This document shows, one piece after another, positions 1 through 9,708 of a stretch of DNA of 24,535 nucleotides (positions are counted from its first letter, which is position 1; each line of letters begins with the position of its first letter). The DNA comes from Pirellulales bacterium. Its GTDB lineage: Bacteria > Planctomycetota > Planctomycetia > Pirellulales > JAICIG01. The DNA is taken from positions 1 to 24,535 of the forward strand of contig JAICIG010000053.1 of the NCBI GenBank assembly GCA_025924495.1, read 5' to 3'. Both the position numbers and the translations under genes were made by a program. Below the pieces are notes generated by a model. That model saw only the letters and a list, made by a program, of their open reading frames with translations, ran no database searches and was not told the origin of the DNA.

Positions 1-1368
<1,368 letters not shown>

Positions 1369-2538
1369 ATGCGGATCTTATTGAATGGGGCTCCCATGTT
1401 GGGCCGTCTGACCGGCGTCGGTCAATACGGCCTGCGTCTGCTCGAAGCCTTGAGCGCCTTGCCGGCGGCTGCGGGGCTCGAGGAGATCGGCGTCTTTAAT
1501 GGTCGCGACGTGGTCGGGTTGGCGGGCTTTCTGGAAGTTGTCCGACAGCGACCGAACGCTCCGCGCCACGAGCGGCTGAAGCGAATCATCCGCGGCGCTT
1601 GGCCGCGTTGCCGCGACTGGGCCGATCGCTGGCGCCGCATCCGGCTGGCAACCCAAACAAAACGGGCAAATTGGAGCCTGTTCCACGAGACCAATTTCGT
1701 CTCGCCCCAGTTCGAGTTGCCGCTGGTCACCACCGTTCACGACATGAGTTACCTGCGCTATCCGCAGTTCCTGCCTAAAGATCGCTTGGTATGGCTCCGG
1801 CGCAGAATGGGCGTCACCCTGGGACGCTCGCGGGTAATTATCGTCGACAGCCATTTCACGCGGCAGGAACTGCTTGAGCTCTGTCCCGCAGTCGATCCTA
1901 AGCGCGTCGTCGTCACGCAATTAGGCGTTGATCTGGACTATTTTTCCGCCCCCGAACACGACGCTCGGAAAGCGGAGGTTCGTCAACGCTTGGCGCTGCC
2001 GCGGCAATTCGTCCTCTACCTCGGCACGCTCGAGCCGCGCAAGAACCTGCAAGGGCTAATTCAAGCCTACAGCGCCTTGCCGCAAAATGTGCAACGCGAA
2101 TATCCGCTCGTGCTAGCCGGCATGACGGGGTGGAAAGAAAACTACTTCCGCGACGCTCTAGATGAACTGCGCGAGCGGGGCGTACTGCATGAAGTTGGGT
2201 ATGTCGACGAAGCCGATGTGCCAGCGCTGATGAAAGCCGCCAGCGTGTTCTGCTTTCCCAGTTTCTATGAAGGCTTCGGATTGCCTCCCTTGGAGGCAGC
2301 GGCCTGCGGAACGCCAGTGCTTTCCAGCCAAGCGGCGTCGCTGCCCGAAGTGTTAGGAGACGCCGCCGTCTACGTCGATCCGACTTCGCCGGAAGAGATT
2401 TCAACCGGATTGCTGCGTTTGCTCGAAGACGAGCCGTTGCGGCAATCGCTCAAGGCAGCCGGTCCGGCTCGGGCGGCTTTGTTTCCTTGGGAAAACTGCG
2501 CCCGACAGACTGTCGCCGCTTATCGCCAGGCAGCTTGA
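1369..2538 (+). CDS. Glycosyltransferase family 4 (GT-B fold, retaining)
   Basis: 389-aa cytoplasmic or peripheral-membrane glycosyltransferase that would add a sugar (often mannose or similar) from a nucleotide donor to a growing lipid-linked glycan. It starts with the usual MRILLNGAPM beta-strand and a GVGQY glycine loop (residues 16-20). LYLGTLEPRKN (217-226) is the typical start of the donor-binding domain. FYEGFGLPPLEA carries the E-x7-E motif (E301 and E309). The reading frame is open back to 1138, but those 77 residues are basic, Cys/Ser-rich and unlike the family, so I start at the ATG at 1369. AGG lies directly before it, too close for an ideal ribosome site. It heads the plus-strand polysaccharide run, 39 bases before the sugar transferase. 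The exact sugar specificity cannot be read from sequence. Confidence 0.9.
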   Translation: MRILLNGAPMLGRLTGVGQYGLRLLEALSALPAAAGLEEIGVFNGRDVVGLAGFLEVVRQRPNAPRHERLKRIIRGAWPRCRDWADRWRRIRLATQTKRANWSLFHETNFVSPQFELPLVTTVHDMSYLRYPQFLPKDRLVWLRRRMGVTLGRSRVIIVDSHFTRQELLELCPAVDPKRVVVTQLGVDLDYFSAPEHDARKAEVRQRLALPRQFVLYLGTLEPRKNLQGLIQAYSALPQNVQREYPLVLAGMTGWKENYFRDALDELRERGVLHEVGYVDEADVPALMKAASVFCFPSFYEGFGLPPLEAAACGTPVLSSQAASLPEVLGDAAVYVDPTSPEEISTGLLRLLEDEPLRQSLKAAGPARAALFPWENCARQTVAAYRQAA

Positions 2539-2577
2539 GCTGAAACGCCACCGCAAGTTCAACCACGGCAGGTTCAC

Positions 2578-3324
2578 GTGAACGAGCAGCAACCACGAGA
2601 TCTCACGATGGGCGCCGCCCAACGTCAAGTTCGCAATCCCAATCAGATTGGCGGACCACACTTTCGTCTTGCCGGCGCGGCCGAGACCGTGGTGATCGAT
2701 GATTCGATCGCCGTCGAGCCCTGCCCGGTGTTGTCATTGGGCTCCGGTATGGTCGTCAAGCGGGCGATCGATATCGCCGGCTCCTTAGTCTTGCTTGCTG
2801 TATGCGGCGTTCCTATGCTTGTCGTCGCTCTGCTGATCAAGCTCACGAGTCCTGGACCGGCGATCTACACGCAGGAACGGGTAGGATTAGGGGGGCGCCG
2901 TTTCAATCTCCTGAAATTCCGGACGATGCGAGCCGACGCCGAGGCCGCCACGGGGCCGGTTTGGGCTCAGGAGCACGACCCGCGACGGACCGCATTTGGC
3001 GCATTTTTGCGCCGCTGGAGCATCGATGAGTTGCCCCAGCTGATCAACGTACTGTGGGGCGACATGAGCCTGGTCGGTCCGCGTCCTGAACGGCCCTACT
3101 TCGTGGCTAAGTTCTCGGAGGAAATGCCTTCGTATATGCAGCGGCACAGCGTGTTGCCTGGCCTGACGGGCTGGGCGCAACTCAACGGACTGCGCGGCAA
3201 TACTTCCATTAGCATGCGGCTCGACTTCGACCTGTATTACATTCGCCACTGGTCGGCTGCATTCGACTTGTTCATCGTGATCATGACGCCCTTCAAAATG
3301 TTGGCTGAAAAAAATGCCTACTGA
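2578..3324 (+). CDS. Polyprenyl-phosphate sugar-1-phosphate transferase (initiating phosphoglycosyltransferase)
   Basis: 248 aa. Transfers a sugar-1-phosphate from a nucleotide sugar to undecaprenyl phosphate at the inner membrane, the first step of exopolysaccharide or O-antigen repeat assembly. This is the short monotopic form: about 57 variable residues, one hydrophobic re-entrant segment (about 64-90), then the catalytic domain. Visible motifs are SPGPAIYTQERVG (91-103), KFRTMR, SIDELPQLINVL with the catalytic Asp-Glu pair D150-E151, and GDMSLVGPRPE (161-171). It lacks the multi-helix N-terminal region of WcaJ/WbaP proteins. The start used is GTG at 2578, with AGG five bases upstream; ATG at 2608 is an in-frame alternative. 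Its stop overlaps the next gene by 11 bases, so the two are probably translationally coupled. Confidence 0.92.
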   Translation: MNEQQPRDLTMGAAQRQVRNPNQIGGPHFRLAGAAETVVIDDSIAVEPCPVLSLGSGMVVKRAIDIAGSLVLLAVCGVPMLVVALLIKLTSPGPAIYTQERVGLGGRRFNLLKFRTMRADAEAATGPVWAQEHDPRRTAFGAFLRRWSIDELPQLINVLWGDMSLVGPRPERPYFVAKFSEEMPSYMQRHSVLPGLTGWAQLNGLRGNTSISMRLDFDLYYIRHWSAAFDLFIVIMTPFKMLAEKNAY

Positions 3325-4948
3325 GTACGCACAACTCGAGCGACAAGGCCCAGGCAAAGGCCTCGTCGCTGCGCTCTTGTTGACGGTTGCTTTACAGGCG
3401 ATCGTCGTCGCGCGGTCTTCGATCATTGCCAAAGACGGCATGAGCTTCATCCGTATCGCCCGTGCGTTGGAACTGGACTTCGTCGGCACGCTGCACTTGG
3501 AAGACCAGCATCCCGGCTATCCGGTGATGATCATTGTCGGCCACTCGCTGACACGCTTATTACCGGGTCTGAGCGATCTTGACGCCTGGGTCGCGGGGGC
3601 TCGCCTGGCTTCGGGTCTGGCGGGCGTCATATCCGTCGGGCTCGTCTGGCTATTAACTCGCAGATTGTTCGATCGGCGCGTCGCCGACGTCGCGGCGCTG
3701 CTGGCAGCGGTGTGGCCGTTGCTCAGGCTAAACGCTTCCGACGTGCTCAGCGACACGCCGCACTTGATGCTTTACCTGGCGGGCGTCTGGATGACCTGCG
3801 AAGGTTTATCTCGCGGTCGCGCTCGCTGGTTTGCGGCAGCCTGTGTTGCCAGCGGATTGGCATATTGGGTGCGGCCTGAAGGGCTGATCGTGGGTCTGAC
3901 GGCCGGGGTGCTGCTGTTGGCGCAGCTCTGGCGATACGAAGGACAGACGCTCTCTCGATCGCTCGTCAAAGTCGCCGCCGTCGGCGCCGTGCTGCTCGCC
4001 ATTGCCGGACCTTACTGGCTGGTGGCGGGCAAGGTTACGAGCAAAAAGAATCCGTTCCACCATCAGCCTTCGGCGCTTGAAATCGCGGCGAAGTCGATCG
4101 AGCCGACGCAAGGCCTGCTGTCCGAACCATTGCCGGGGGCCAAACTGCCAGACGAATTCGCGCGTCCCGCGGCAAAGCTTGGCGCATTGGCAGCCGCCCT
4201 TTGCGAGTTGGGCAAAGAGCTGGCCCAAGGATTCTATTATTTGATGCTGATTCCGCTGGGCGCCTGGATCTTCCCGTCCACCCGTTTGAAAGCGGAAGTG
4301 GCGGCGTCGCGCATGACGACGGTGCTCATCGCCTGCCACATGGCGATGCTAGTGTTTCTGTTCATGACGGCAGGCTATATCAGCCACCGCCACGTAATTC
4401 CGCTAATTGGCATGCTGCTGCCTGCAACCGCGGCCGGTACGGTATGGCTCGCCGAACGCATGGCGGTCCGTGTTCCTCGCTTGCATACCGCAGGCCGCGC
4501 ATTGACGGTGCTCATGCTGGGCATCGTGCTCGGCCTGCTTCCTAAAGCGATCAAGCCTTTGCATGATGTTTACGCGCCGCTCGTCGAGGCCGCACGCTGG
4601 GTCGGCGCACAAGCTGCGCCTGGCGATACTGTTTTAGCGACCTCGGGTTATGTGCGCTTTTATGCCGACATGCAGGGCTTGTTGCTCGGGCCGGAAGCGC
4701 CAAATCTGCCTATCGGCCTGGTCCTCGCGCCGAATGGTCGCCCTTGGTCATATATCGTGCTGGAGGTTGACGAACGGACTTTCGACCGTCGAGAGTTATG
4801 CGAGCCTCGCGCCGGTTATGAGCAAGTCCTTGAAATTGCCGCCCATCCGCGCAAAACTTGGGCCAAGGTGCTTGTATTCTCAAATAAGGACGTCCACGAC
4901 CAGCGCATCGCCGCCCGCACCGCGGCACATGCCGGTCAGTCTCAATAA
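3314..4948 (+). CDS. GT39/ArnT-like multi-pass membrane glycosyltransferase
   Basis: 544 aa, strongly hydrophobic with about ten or more predicted membrane spans, the first at about residues 16-34. GT-C fold enzymes of this kind use polyprenyl-phosphate-linked sugars and transfer them on the periplasmic side. The acidic D41 in the first loop after TM1 and the DQHPGYP motif (64-70) match the PMT/ArnT/GT39 pattern, where a loop Asp is catalytic and HPPL/HPGYP follows. Further spans lie around 110-200, 240-260 and 330-420, followed by a soluble C-terminal part from about 430. It overlaps the sugar transferase by 11 bases. The natural acceptor could be the locus polysaccharide or a protein or lipid; the sequence does not tell which. 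Confidence 0.8.
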   Translation: MPTEYAQLERQGPGKGLVAALLLTVALQAIVVARSSIIAKDGMSFIRIARALELDFVGTLHLEDQHPGYPVMIIVGHSLTRLLPGLSDLDAWVAGARLASGLAGVISVGLVWLLTRRLFDRRVADVAALLAAVWPLLRLNASDVLSDTPHLMLYLAGVWMTCEGLSRGRARWFAAACVASGLAYWVRPEGLIVGLTAGVLLLAQLWRYEGQTLSRSLVKVAAVGAVLLAIAGPYWLVAGKVTSKKNPFHHQPSALEIAAKSIEPTQGLLSEPLPGAKLPDEFARPAAKLGALAAALCELGKELAQGFYYLMLIPLGAWIFPSTRLKAEVAASRMTTVLIACHMAMLVFLFMTAGYISHRHVIPLIGMLLPATAAGTVWLAERMAVRVPRLHTAGRALTVLMLGIVLGLLPKAIKPLHDVYAPLVEAARWVGAQAAPGDTVLATSGYVRFYADMQGLLLGPEAPNLPIGLVLAPNGRPWSYIVLEVDERTFDRRELCEPRAGYEQVLEIAAHPRKTWAKVLVFSNKDVHDQRIAARTAAHAGQSQ

Positions 4949-4973
4949 CCCGCCGTCGGCTGGTCGTCAGGAA

Positions 4974-5825
4974 ATGATGTCGCATCGCGGCGGTTCTTTG
5001 TCTCACGAGCGCCGCACAGGGATCATAACGGGCTCCGCCAGCGGGTTGGGCCGAGCGCTCGCCGTGCGACTGGCGCGCGACGGCTGGCGTCTGGCGCTTG
5101 TTGACATCAATGAAGCGAGCAATTGCGAAACATTGAAACTGGTCGAACGGGCCGGAGGCGTTGGGCAGTGTGAGCGCCTCGACGTCAGCCGCCTCGACGA
5201 TTGGCATGCGCTTTACAATCGATTGCACGCCGACTGGCCTCAACTCGATCTGCTGGTCAACAATGCGGGTTTGCCCGGCGCCGGGGATGTGGGTCAGTAC
5301 CCCGCCGAGCAATGGCGTCGGCTGATCGACGTCAATCTGCTGGGATCCGTGTACGGCTGCCACGTTTTCGCCGATTGGTTGAAGAGAAATCCCGAGCGAT
5401 CGCAGATCATCAACACCGCCTCGGTCGCGGCCTTCGCCGCGGCTCCCGCCATGGCGGCTTACAATGTTTCAAAGGCGGGCGTGCTGGCCCTTTCCGAAAC
5501 GCTCTACGCCGAATTGCGACCGCACAACGTCGGCGTCGCCGTGCTGTGCCCTGGTTTCTTCGCCAGCAATCTGCTGGATCAAGGGCACTTTTACCACGAG
5601 CACCAGCGCGAGCGGGCGCTTGAGCTCATGCAGAAGTCAAGCTTTACGGCAGAAGACATCGCCGAGCTTGCCGTGCGGGCCATGCATCGTCGGCGGCTCT
5701 ATGTCGTCGTCGGCCGCCGTGCGCGTTGGCTGTGGCGAATGAAACGTTGGTTCCCTACCTTATACCTGAAGCTGGTCGCCTTCGTCGGCCGCAGCTCCCC
5801 TCAACCCGATGCATTGTCGCCTTAA
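4974..5825 (+). CDS. Short-chain dehydrogenase/reductase (classical SDR)
   Basis: 283-aa NAD(P)-dependent oxidoreductase. The dinucleotide motif TGSASGLG (19-26), the NNAG motif (96-99), N121, S150 and YNVSK (Y163, K167) form a complete classical SDR catalytic set. D44 in VDIN, after the second strand, would favour NAD(H) over NADP(H). The substrate is unknown; the C-terminal tail (LWRMKRWFPTLYLKLV, about 255-270) is basic and hydrophobic and may associate with membrane, as in SDRs acting on lipid or acyl substrates. Starts: ATG at 4974/4977 has AGGA just upstream; ATG at 4929 would add 15 residues and overlap the preceding gene by 20 bases. The frame is open back to 4650 inside the GT39-like gene, but that part is only an overlapping frame. 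It is the last gene of the polysaccharide run, so a modifying role is possible but unproven. Confidence 0.88.
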   Translation: MMSHRGGSLSHERRTGIITGSASGLGRALAVRLARDGWRLALVDINEASNCETLKLVERAGGVGQCERLDVSRLDDWHALYNRLHADWPQLDLLVNNAGLPGAGDVGQYPAEQWRRLIDVNLLGSVYGCHVFADWLKRNPERSQIINTASVAAFAAAPAMAAYNVSKAGVLALSETLYAELRPHNVGVAVLCPGFFASNLLDQGHFYHEHQRERALELMQKSSFTAEDIAELAVRAMHRRRLYVVVGRRARWLWRMKRWFPTLYLKLVAFVGRSSPQPDALSP

Positions 5826-5881
5826 CGCCGTTCTTCGCCAACTCCCGGGCTTTTTCCTGCCCTGACTTCTCTCGACGGTAT

Positions 5882-5915
5882 CTTGCCCTTCGGCAAGGCC
5901 TCCCCACGGGGGCGG
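5882..5915 (+). terminator. Tandem hairpins after the polysaccharide gene run
   Basis: CTTGCC and GGCAAG form a 6-bp stem with a CTTC loop (5882-5897), directly followed by a CCCC-AC-GGGG hairpin. They lie about 55 bases after the SDR stop and before the next gene. No U-tract follows, so termination is inferred from position only. Confidence 0.35.
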
Positions 5916-5995
5916 CTGTCGCCTAAAATCATCGGAAATTCAGGGTGCGACGCCTTGATAAGAAACTAAGTCCCGCCAACCGCCGATCGTTTCCT

Positions 5996-6571
5996 ATGTT
6001 GAGTCTCAAAACCAGCACTGCCCCTCGCTGGCTGGCCGAAGTGGAAAACCATCTCGAAGAGCTGCTGCTCGACCACGCTCATTGCGAGAAGAAGGCGGCG
6101 AGCACGGCGATGAACCTGATCTTTGCCTACGTCGACAAGGTCGAGCTGGTCAAGCCGTTGTCAGACATCGTCATCGAGGAATTGGAGCATTACCGCCTGG
6201 TGATCGACTTGCTCGAGGCTCGCGGCATTCGCTTTCGGCGTCTGCAGCCGAGCAGCTACGGCGCGAGGCTGAATGAGTTGGTTCGTAAACAAGAGCCCGG
6301 CAAAGCCATCGACCGGCTGCTAGTCGCCGCATTGATCGAAGCGCGCTCGTGCGAGCGGTTTGCACTCTTGAAAGACCGTCTGCAAGATCGCGAGTTGGCG
6401 AACTTCTACCAGAGCTTGTTCGAGTCCGAAGCGCGGCACCACTCTAGTTATGTGCAGATGGCGCGCTTATTTGCCTCGGAAGAAGAGGTCCGCGCTCGGT
6501 TGGAAGAACTCGCGGCCGCCGAGGCGGCGATCATCGATCGAGGCGATGAACTGCCGCGCATGCACAGCTAG
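5996..6571 (+). CDS. miaE: tRNA-(2-methylthio-N6-isopentenyladenosine-37) hydroxylase (MiaE-like)
   Basis: 191 aa. Di-iron monooxygenase that hydroxylates the isopentenyl side chain of ms2i6A37 to ms2io6A37 in tRNAs that read U-starting codons. The ferritin-like four-helix bundle ligands are all visible: E31, the E62-x-x-H65 pair (in EELEHY), E115 (in IEARSCERF) and the E145-x-x-H148 pair (in ESEARHH). The length agrees with the short MiaE form of Pseudomonas-type proteins; the Salmonella protein is longer. The chosen ATG at 5996 begins at the domain; the frame opens at a GTG at 5945, but no strong ribosome site supports either. It is monocistronic between the SDR and the convergent GGDEF gene. 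It would need MiaA and MiaB products made elsewhere in the genome. Confidence 0.88.
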   Translation: MLSLKTSTAPRWLAEVENHLEELLLDHAHCEKKAASTAMNLIFAYVDKVELVKPLSDIVIEELEHYRLVIDLLEARGIRFRRLQPSSYGARLNELVRKQEPGKAIDRLLVAALIEARSCERFALLKDRLQDRELANFYQSLFESEARHHSSYVQMARLFASEEEVRARLEELAAAEAAIIDRGDELPRMHS

Positions 6572-6628
6572 CTTAATCCGCGTGCAGCGTTGACGGCGCT
6601 GAGAGACGCACGACAGCGAAGTCCCTGC

Positions 6629-7612
6629 TCAGTCGGCGGCGGCTGTCGCTGGGCTCAGGCCCACGACATCTGAGCCGTCATGCAAGCATACCTGATTGCG
6701 ACCCGACTCTTTGGCTTGATAAAGCGCGGCGTCTGCCCGGACGAGTAGATCGGCGAAGGTCTCTCCATCGCAAATCACCGCCACGCCGAAGCTGGCGGTG
6801 ACATTGAGCTGTTGGCCGTCAATCCAAAGTTTCGTGGAACCGATGGCCTTGCGATAGCGTTCGGCTGCGAGCTGGCACTCGGCCAGTCCGGATAAGGGAA
6901 AGAGCAGAGCGAATTCCTCGCCGCCGATTCGAGCCAAAAAATCGCCCGCGCGACGAATCGACAGAGCCGCCTTTCCTACGGTTCTCAACATGGCATCGCC
7001 GGCGGTATGCCCGTGGCTGTCGTTAAACGACTTGAAATAGTCGATGTCGAGGATCGCCAGACCATACGCCGTTTGGTGGCGTTCAAAGTTGCCTTGCAAT
7101 TCAGCGGCCTTTTCTTCGAACGCGCGGCGATTGGGCAGCTGCGTCAGATAGTCGATTCTCGATTCCGCGCGAGCCCGATCCAGTTCGGCATGCTGCGCGC
7201 TGAGCCGTTGCTGAGCGAGGAACAGGTCCTGACGCAACTGATTGTTCTTGGCGATGACGTCGTTCAATCGCTGCGCCAACTGGGCCTTCAACTCCGCCGA
7301 CATGTTTTCGTCGGCCAGATCGACAAGCTGCCCGGCAGCGGCGATTGAACGCCCTTGCAATCCCAGCCGCCTGGCCACGTCCGAAAGAATTTCTTGATAA
7401 CCTTGCACGACCCGGTCGAGTTTTACCGGGTCAATCGGTGCGGATTGTTCCGTTCCTTCGCAGTGCGCGCGCCGCGGCCAGAAGATTAGCAACATCGCGA
7501 CCGAACCAACGGAAGCCACAAGTATCAGGGGCAATGTAACGGCTAGGTGCATGATCGGCGGCAATTCATCAGACGGTCGGAAGAGAGAAGTTAACCGCGA
7601 TTCGTTCGCCAA
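6629..7612 (-). CDS. Membrane-anchored diguanylate cyclase (GGDEF domain)
   Basis: 327 aa. Makes the second messenger cyclic di-GMP from two GTP. One N-terminal membrane helix lies at about 23-46, then a cytoplasmic helical linker (about 60-150) that is probably coiled coil, then the GGDEF domain from about 152 (DYLTQLPNRRAFE) to about 312. The active-site signature is GGEEF (230-234), the common active variant. An inhibitory-site RxxD (R221-D224) sits exactly five residues before it, so product feedback is expected. There is no sensory domain beyond the helix and linker. The longest frame starts at TTG 7612; ATG at 7552 would begin just before the membrane helix and is an equally good choice, as neither has a clear ribosome site. 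It is convergent with miaE, 57 bases apart. Confidence 0.92.
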   Translation of the reverse strand: MANESRLTSLFRPSDELPPIMHLAVTLPLILVASVGSVAMLLIFWPRRAHCEGTEQSAPIDPVKLDRVVQGYQEILSDVARRLGLQGRSIAAAGQLVDLADENMSAELKAQLAQRLNDVIAKNNQLRQDLFLAQQRLSAQHAELDRARAESRIDYLTQLPNRRAFEEKAAELQGNFERHQTAYGLAILDIDYFKSFNDSHGHTAGDAMLRTVGKAALSIRRAGDFLARIGGEEFALLFPLSGLAECQLAAERYRKAIGSTKLWIDGQQLNVTASFGVAVICDGETFADLLVRADAALYQAKESGRNQVCLHDGSDVVGLSPATAAAD

Positions 7613-7941
7613 AAGCGTCTGCGCTGGACATATTGAAATTGTTCACGCCTGAATCATCTTGGCGGTTATCATCGATCTAAAAACGCGGCGGCAATTCGCC
7701 AAGCTGCCCGACCAGGAAACCTACGTTGCAAATCGGCTGGCGGCGGGTCCGCGTCGGAGATTCCCTGAGAGAATCCCTTGACTGGGCATGACCGTCCCCC
7801 CGCACCGACCCGCATATTTTGCACGAACGATACCTCTGGACTCCCTTTTTGCCACCGTCAGACAGGGGGCGACCGGCGCTTTTAGCCGGAAAAGTCAGAC
7901 GTCCCCCGCCAGCCAACGCCTTTGCACTCCCTAGCCACGCT
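7613..7941. other. Intergenic region with G/C-run repeats
   Basis: 329 bases between two minus-strand genes. No credible gene: the minus-strand frame over 7677-7985 gives a basic low-complexity product and overlaps the PPK2 end. It holds three related blocks joining a GTC/GAC core to a run of five or six G or C: GACCGTCCCCCC (7790-7801), GTCAGACAGGGGGCGAC (7857-7873) and GTCAGACGTCCCCC (7894-7907). It also holds a 5-bp hairpin, GATTC/GAATC (7759-7775), and CCGGC/GCCGG around 7873-7889. Confidence 0.5.
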
Positions 7942-8910
7942 TCACTTGGGACCTTCCCCTTCGAGCTTCTGCCGGGCCGCGGCAATTCGTTGTTTCTGTT
8001 CTTCGGTCACCTCGGGATATTTCAAGTCGAGCGACGAAATCGCTTCGGTTAAGATTGCGGCTACCATCGCTCGGCTGAACCATTTGTGATCGGCCGGAAT
8101 CACATACCACGGCGCCCATTTCGTGCTGGTCGCGCTGAGTGCGTCCTCGTAGGCTCGCATGTAGTCGTCCCAACAATCGCGTTCCGCCAGGTCTGCTGCG
8201 GAAAACTTCCAATGTTTCTGCGGATCGTTCAGCCGCGCCAAGAAACGATTTCGCTGCTCCTCGCGCGAAATATGCAGGAAAAACTTCAAGACCTTGATGC
8301 CATTGCGAGACAGATGCCGCTCGAAGGTATTGATGTCGTCATATCGCTTTCGCCAAAACTTACGGCTGTTTTTGGCGCCCGGAACGCGCTCCGCGGCGAG
8401 CAGCTCCGGATGTACTTTGACGATTAATACCTCCTCGTAATACGAGCGGTTAAAGATGCCGATTCGGCCTCGTTCCGGCAGCACTTTCATCGAATGCCAT
8501 AAAAAATTGTGCTCGAGATCTTCGGCAGAAGGATGCTTGAACGAATATATCTGGCAGCCCTGCGGATTGATGCCTGACATCACATGCTTGATCGTGCTAT
8601 CCTTGCCGGCAGCATCCATGGCCTGGAACAGCATCAAGATCGACCAGGTGTCGGATGCATATAGTAGCTCTTGCGCTTCGGCCAGCCCCGTCAAATCTTG
8701 CGACAGCAACTGCGCGGCCTGCTGTTTGCGGCCCGCCAGAGGCGTCTTTTCGTCGCCGGCCCAGCCAGGATCATGCTCGTCGAGCCGAACGCGCGTTTTC
8801 GGCGGGACGCGAAAGGTCTCGATCATGTCGTCAACGGTGAGCGAGTCGGAATGACCCATAGCAGAGAAAGGGGGCCGAGGGACTAAAGGGACAGAGCGAG
8901 AACTTGCCAT
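7942..8910 (-). CDS. ppk2: Polyphosphate kinase 2 family (polyphosphate:nucleotide phosphotransferase)
   Basis: 322 aa in the longest form. PPK2 enzymes phosphorylate nucleoside mono- or diphosphates with inorganic polyphosphate. The Walker A motif DAAGKDST (99-106), the FNRSYYEEVLIVKVHPE region (153-169, Walker B) and a basic lid (KFWRKRYDD) are all present. The FNRSYYEEVL wording resembles the branch annotated polyphosphate:nucleotide phosphotransferase (class III-like, AMP and ADP), but I cannot fix the class without alignment. The single-domain length is normal for the family. Starts: ATG at 8910, or ATG at 8859 (residue 18). A 6-bp hairpin (8917-8932) lies directly upstream of the 8910 start and neither site has a clear Shine-Dalgarno. 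It stands alone and would link the polyphosphate store to nucleotide recycling under stress. Confidence 0.93.
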   Translation of the reverse strand: MASSRSVPLVPRPPFSAMGHSDSLTVDDMIETFRVPPKTRVRLDEHDPGWAGDEKTPLAGRKQQAAQLLSQDLTGLAEAQELLYASDTWSILMLFQAMDAAGKDSTIKHVMSGINPQGCQIYSFKHPSAEDLEHNFLWHSMKVLPERGRIGIFNRSYYEEVLIVKVHPELLAAERVPGAKNSRKFWRKRYDDINTFERHLSRNGIKVLKFFLHISREEQRNRFLARLNDPQKHWKFSAADLAERDCWDDYMRAYEDALSATSTKWAPWYVIPADHKWFSRAMVAAILTEAISSLDLKYPEVTEEQKQRIAAARQKLEGEGPK

Positions 8911-9228
8911 CTATGCAGCGGCGATTGCCGCTACGTTAGCCAAAGGTGCGGTATGCTACGATCAGATATCGACCGGAAGTTGTCTTCGCGACTCGAACTC
9001 TGCGCAGAAGATGATGATCGGGATTGTGGAAACTGCCCGCTCTCGCGGCGATCGCGAGTCGATCAGCAGCGGCTTTTCTTGTTGCTGCCAAACCAGCAAT
9101 TCATCCGCTGACGGTTCCGGCAAGATACGAGGCGAACGCCGCCAGCAACGAAGACAGCCGCTCGATCGACCGCCGCGCTCGAAATTGTCGCGGCCGCGAT
9201 GCGGAATTGCGTGCTCACGTCGTCCGGC
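8911..9228. other. Intergenic region between the PPK2 gene and a small exported protein gene
   Basis: 318 bases upstream of the PPK2 gene and downstream of the small exported protein gene, both minus strand. It contains the perfect hairpin AGCGGC/GCCGCT (8917-8922 with 8927-8932). Plus-strand frames from 9011 and 9024 run on into the antisense of the next gene and show no domain or ribosome site, so I do not call a gene here. Confidence 0.45.
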
Positions 9229-9708
9229 TCAATTGGCGCGAGGAGCGACAGGTCTTAATGTTTGCGTCCGCGCTGTTTGCCGATATGAACCTTGCCGGGG
9301 ACGATAAAGGCGATCTTCGTACTCTCCCCGATTTGCAAAGTAGACGGCGCCGCCTTCAATGGTAGGAAATTTCCCGTAAGCGGGATCAACGCGCCGAGCG
9401 GCGCGCACGGCAGGGCCGCGAAACCGTACTTTGCCCGACGAGCGATTGTAATTCGGGCCATTCAGCTCGCGCAACAAGGTATCTGCAGGGTTCTCGTTGC
9501 CGCCGCTGGCTCGCGGGCCAACGTTGATGCCCATCTGCCCGCTGCCCTGCCTGCTGGAGTAGCCGCCAACTGTACCGCTGCCGACGCCAGAGGGTTGCAG
9601 CGGATTCGGATTCAGACTTTCGACTTGGGCAAGCCCAGCATTGGGCGCCCCTAACGTCATGATCAACGCCGCCGCAAAGAAACTGCATCGTGTCACGAAT
9701 CGTTTCAT
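9229..9708 (-). CDS. Small exported Gly/Arg-rich protein of unknown function
   Basis: 159 aa. The N-terminus (MKRFVTRC, a hydrophobic run to about residue 22, then NAGLAQVES) is a Sec signal peptide with likely cleavage after GLA-Q or LAQ-V. The mature part has a Gly/Ser-rich low-complexity stretch (about 37-65), then a more ordered region with RELNGPNYNRSSGKVRFRGP and IEGGAVYFANRGEYEDRLY, and a basic tail. The frame is open 15 residues further up, but ATG 9708 has GGGAG about seven bases upstream and starts the signal peptide exactly. I do not recognise the family. The basic, Gly-rich composition would suit binding to a cell-surface polymer, which is only a guess. Confidence 0.7.
   Translation of the reverse strand: MKRFVTRCSFFAAALIMTLGAPNAGLAQVESLNPNPLQPSGVGSGTVGGYSSRQGSGQMGINVGPRASGGNENPADTLLRELNGPNYNRSSGKVRFRGPAVRAARRVDPAYGKFPTIEGGAVYFANRGEYEDRLYRPRQGSYRQTARTQTLRPVAPRAN

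Noticed and set aside
4650..4973. Upstream extension of the SDR into the GT39-like gene
   Set aside because: Overlaps the confident GT39-like coding sequence; composition is that of an off-frame read.
7778..7800. TTGACT as a promoter -35
   Set aside because: No -10-like hexamer at 16-18 bases; the following sequence is a C-run.
7677..7985. 102-aa minus-strand open frame between the GGDEF and PPK2 genes
   Set aside because: Low-complexity basic product, overlaps the PPK2 3' end, no ribosome site or domain.
9024..9365. 113-aa plus-strand frame with a signal-like start
   Set aside because: Runs antisense into the well-supported exported protein gene at 9229-9708; Arg-rich tail and no domain.
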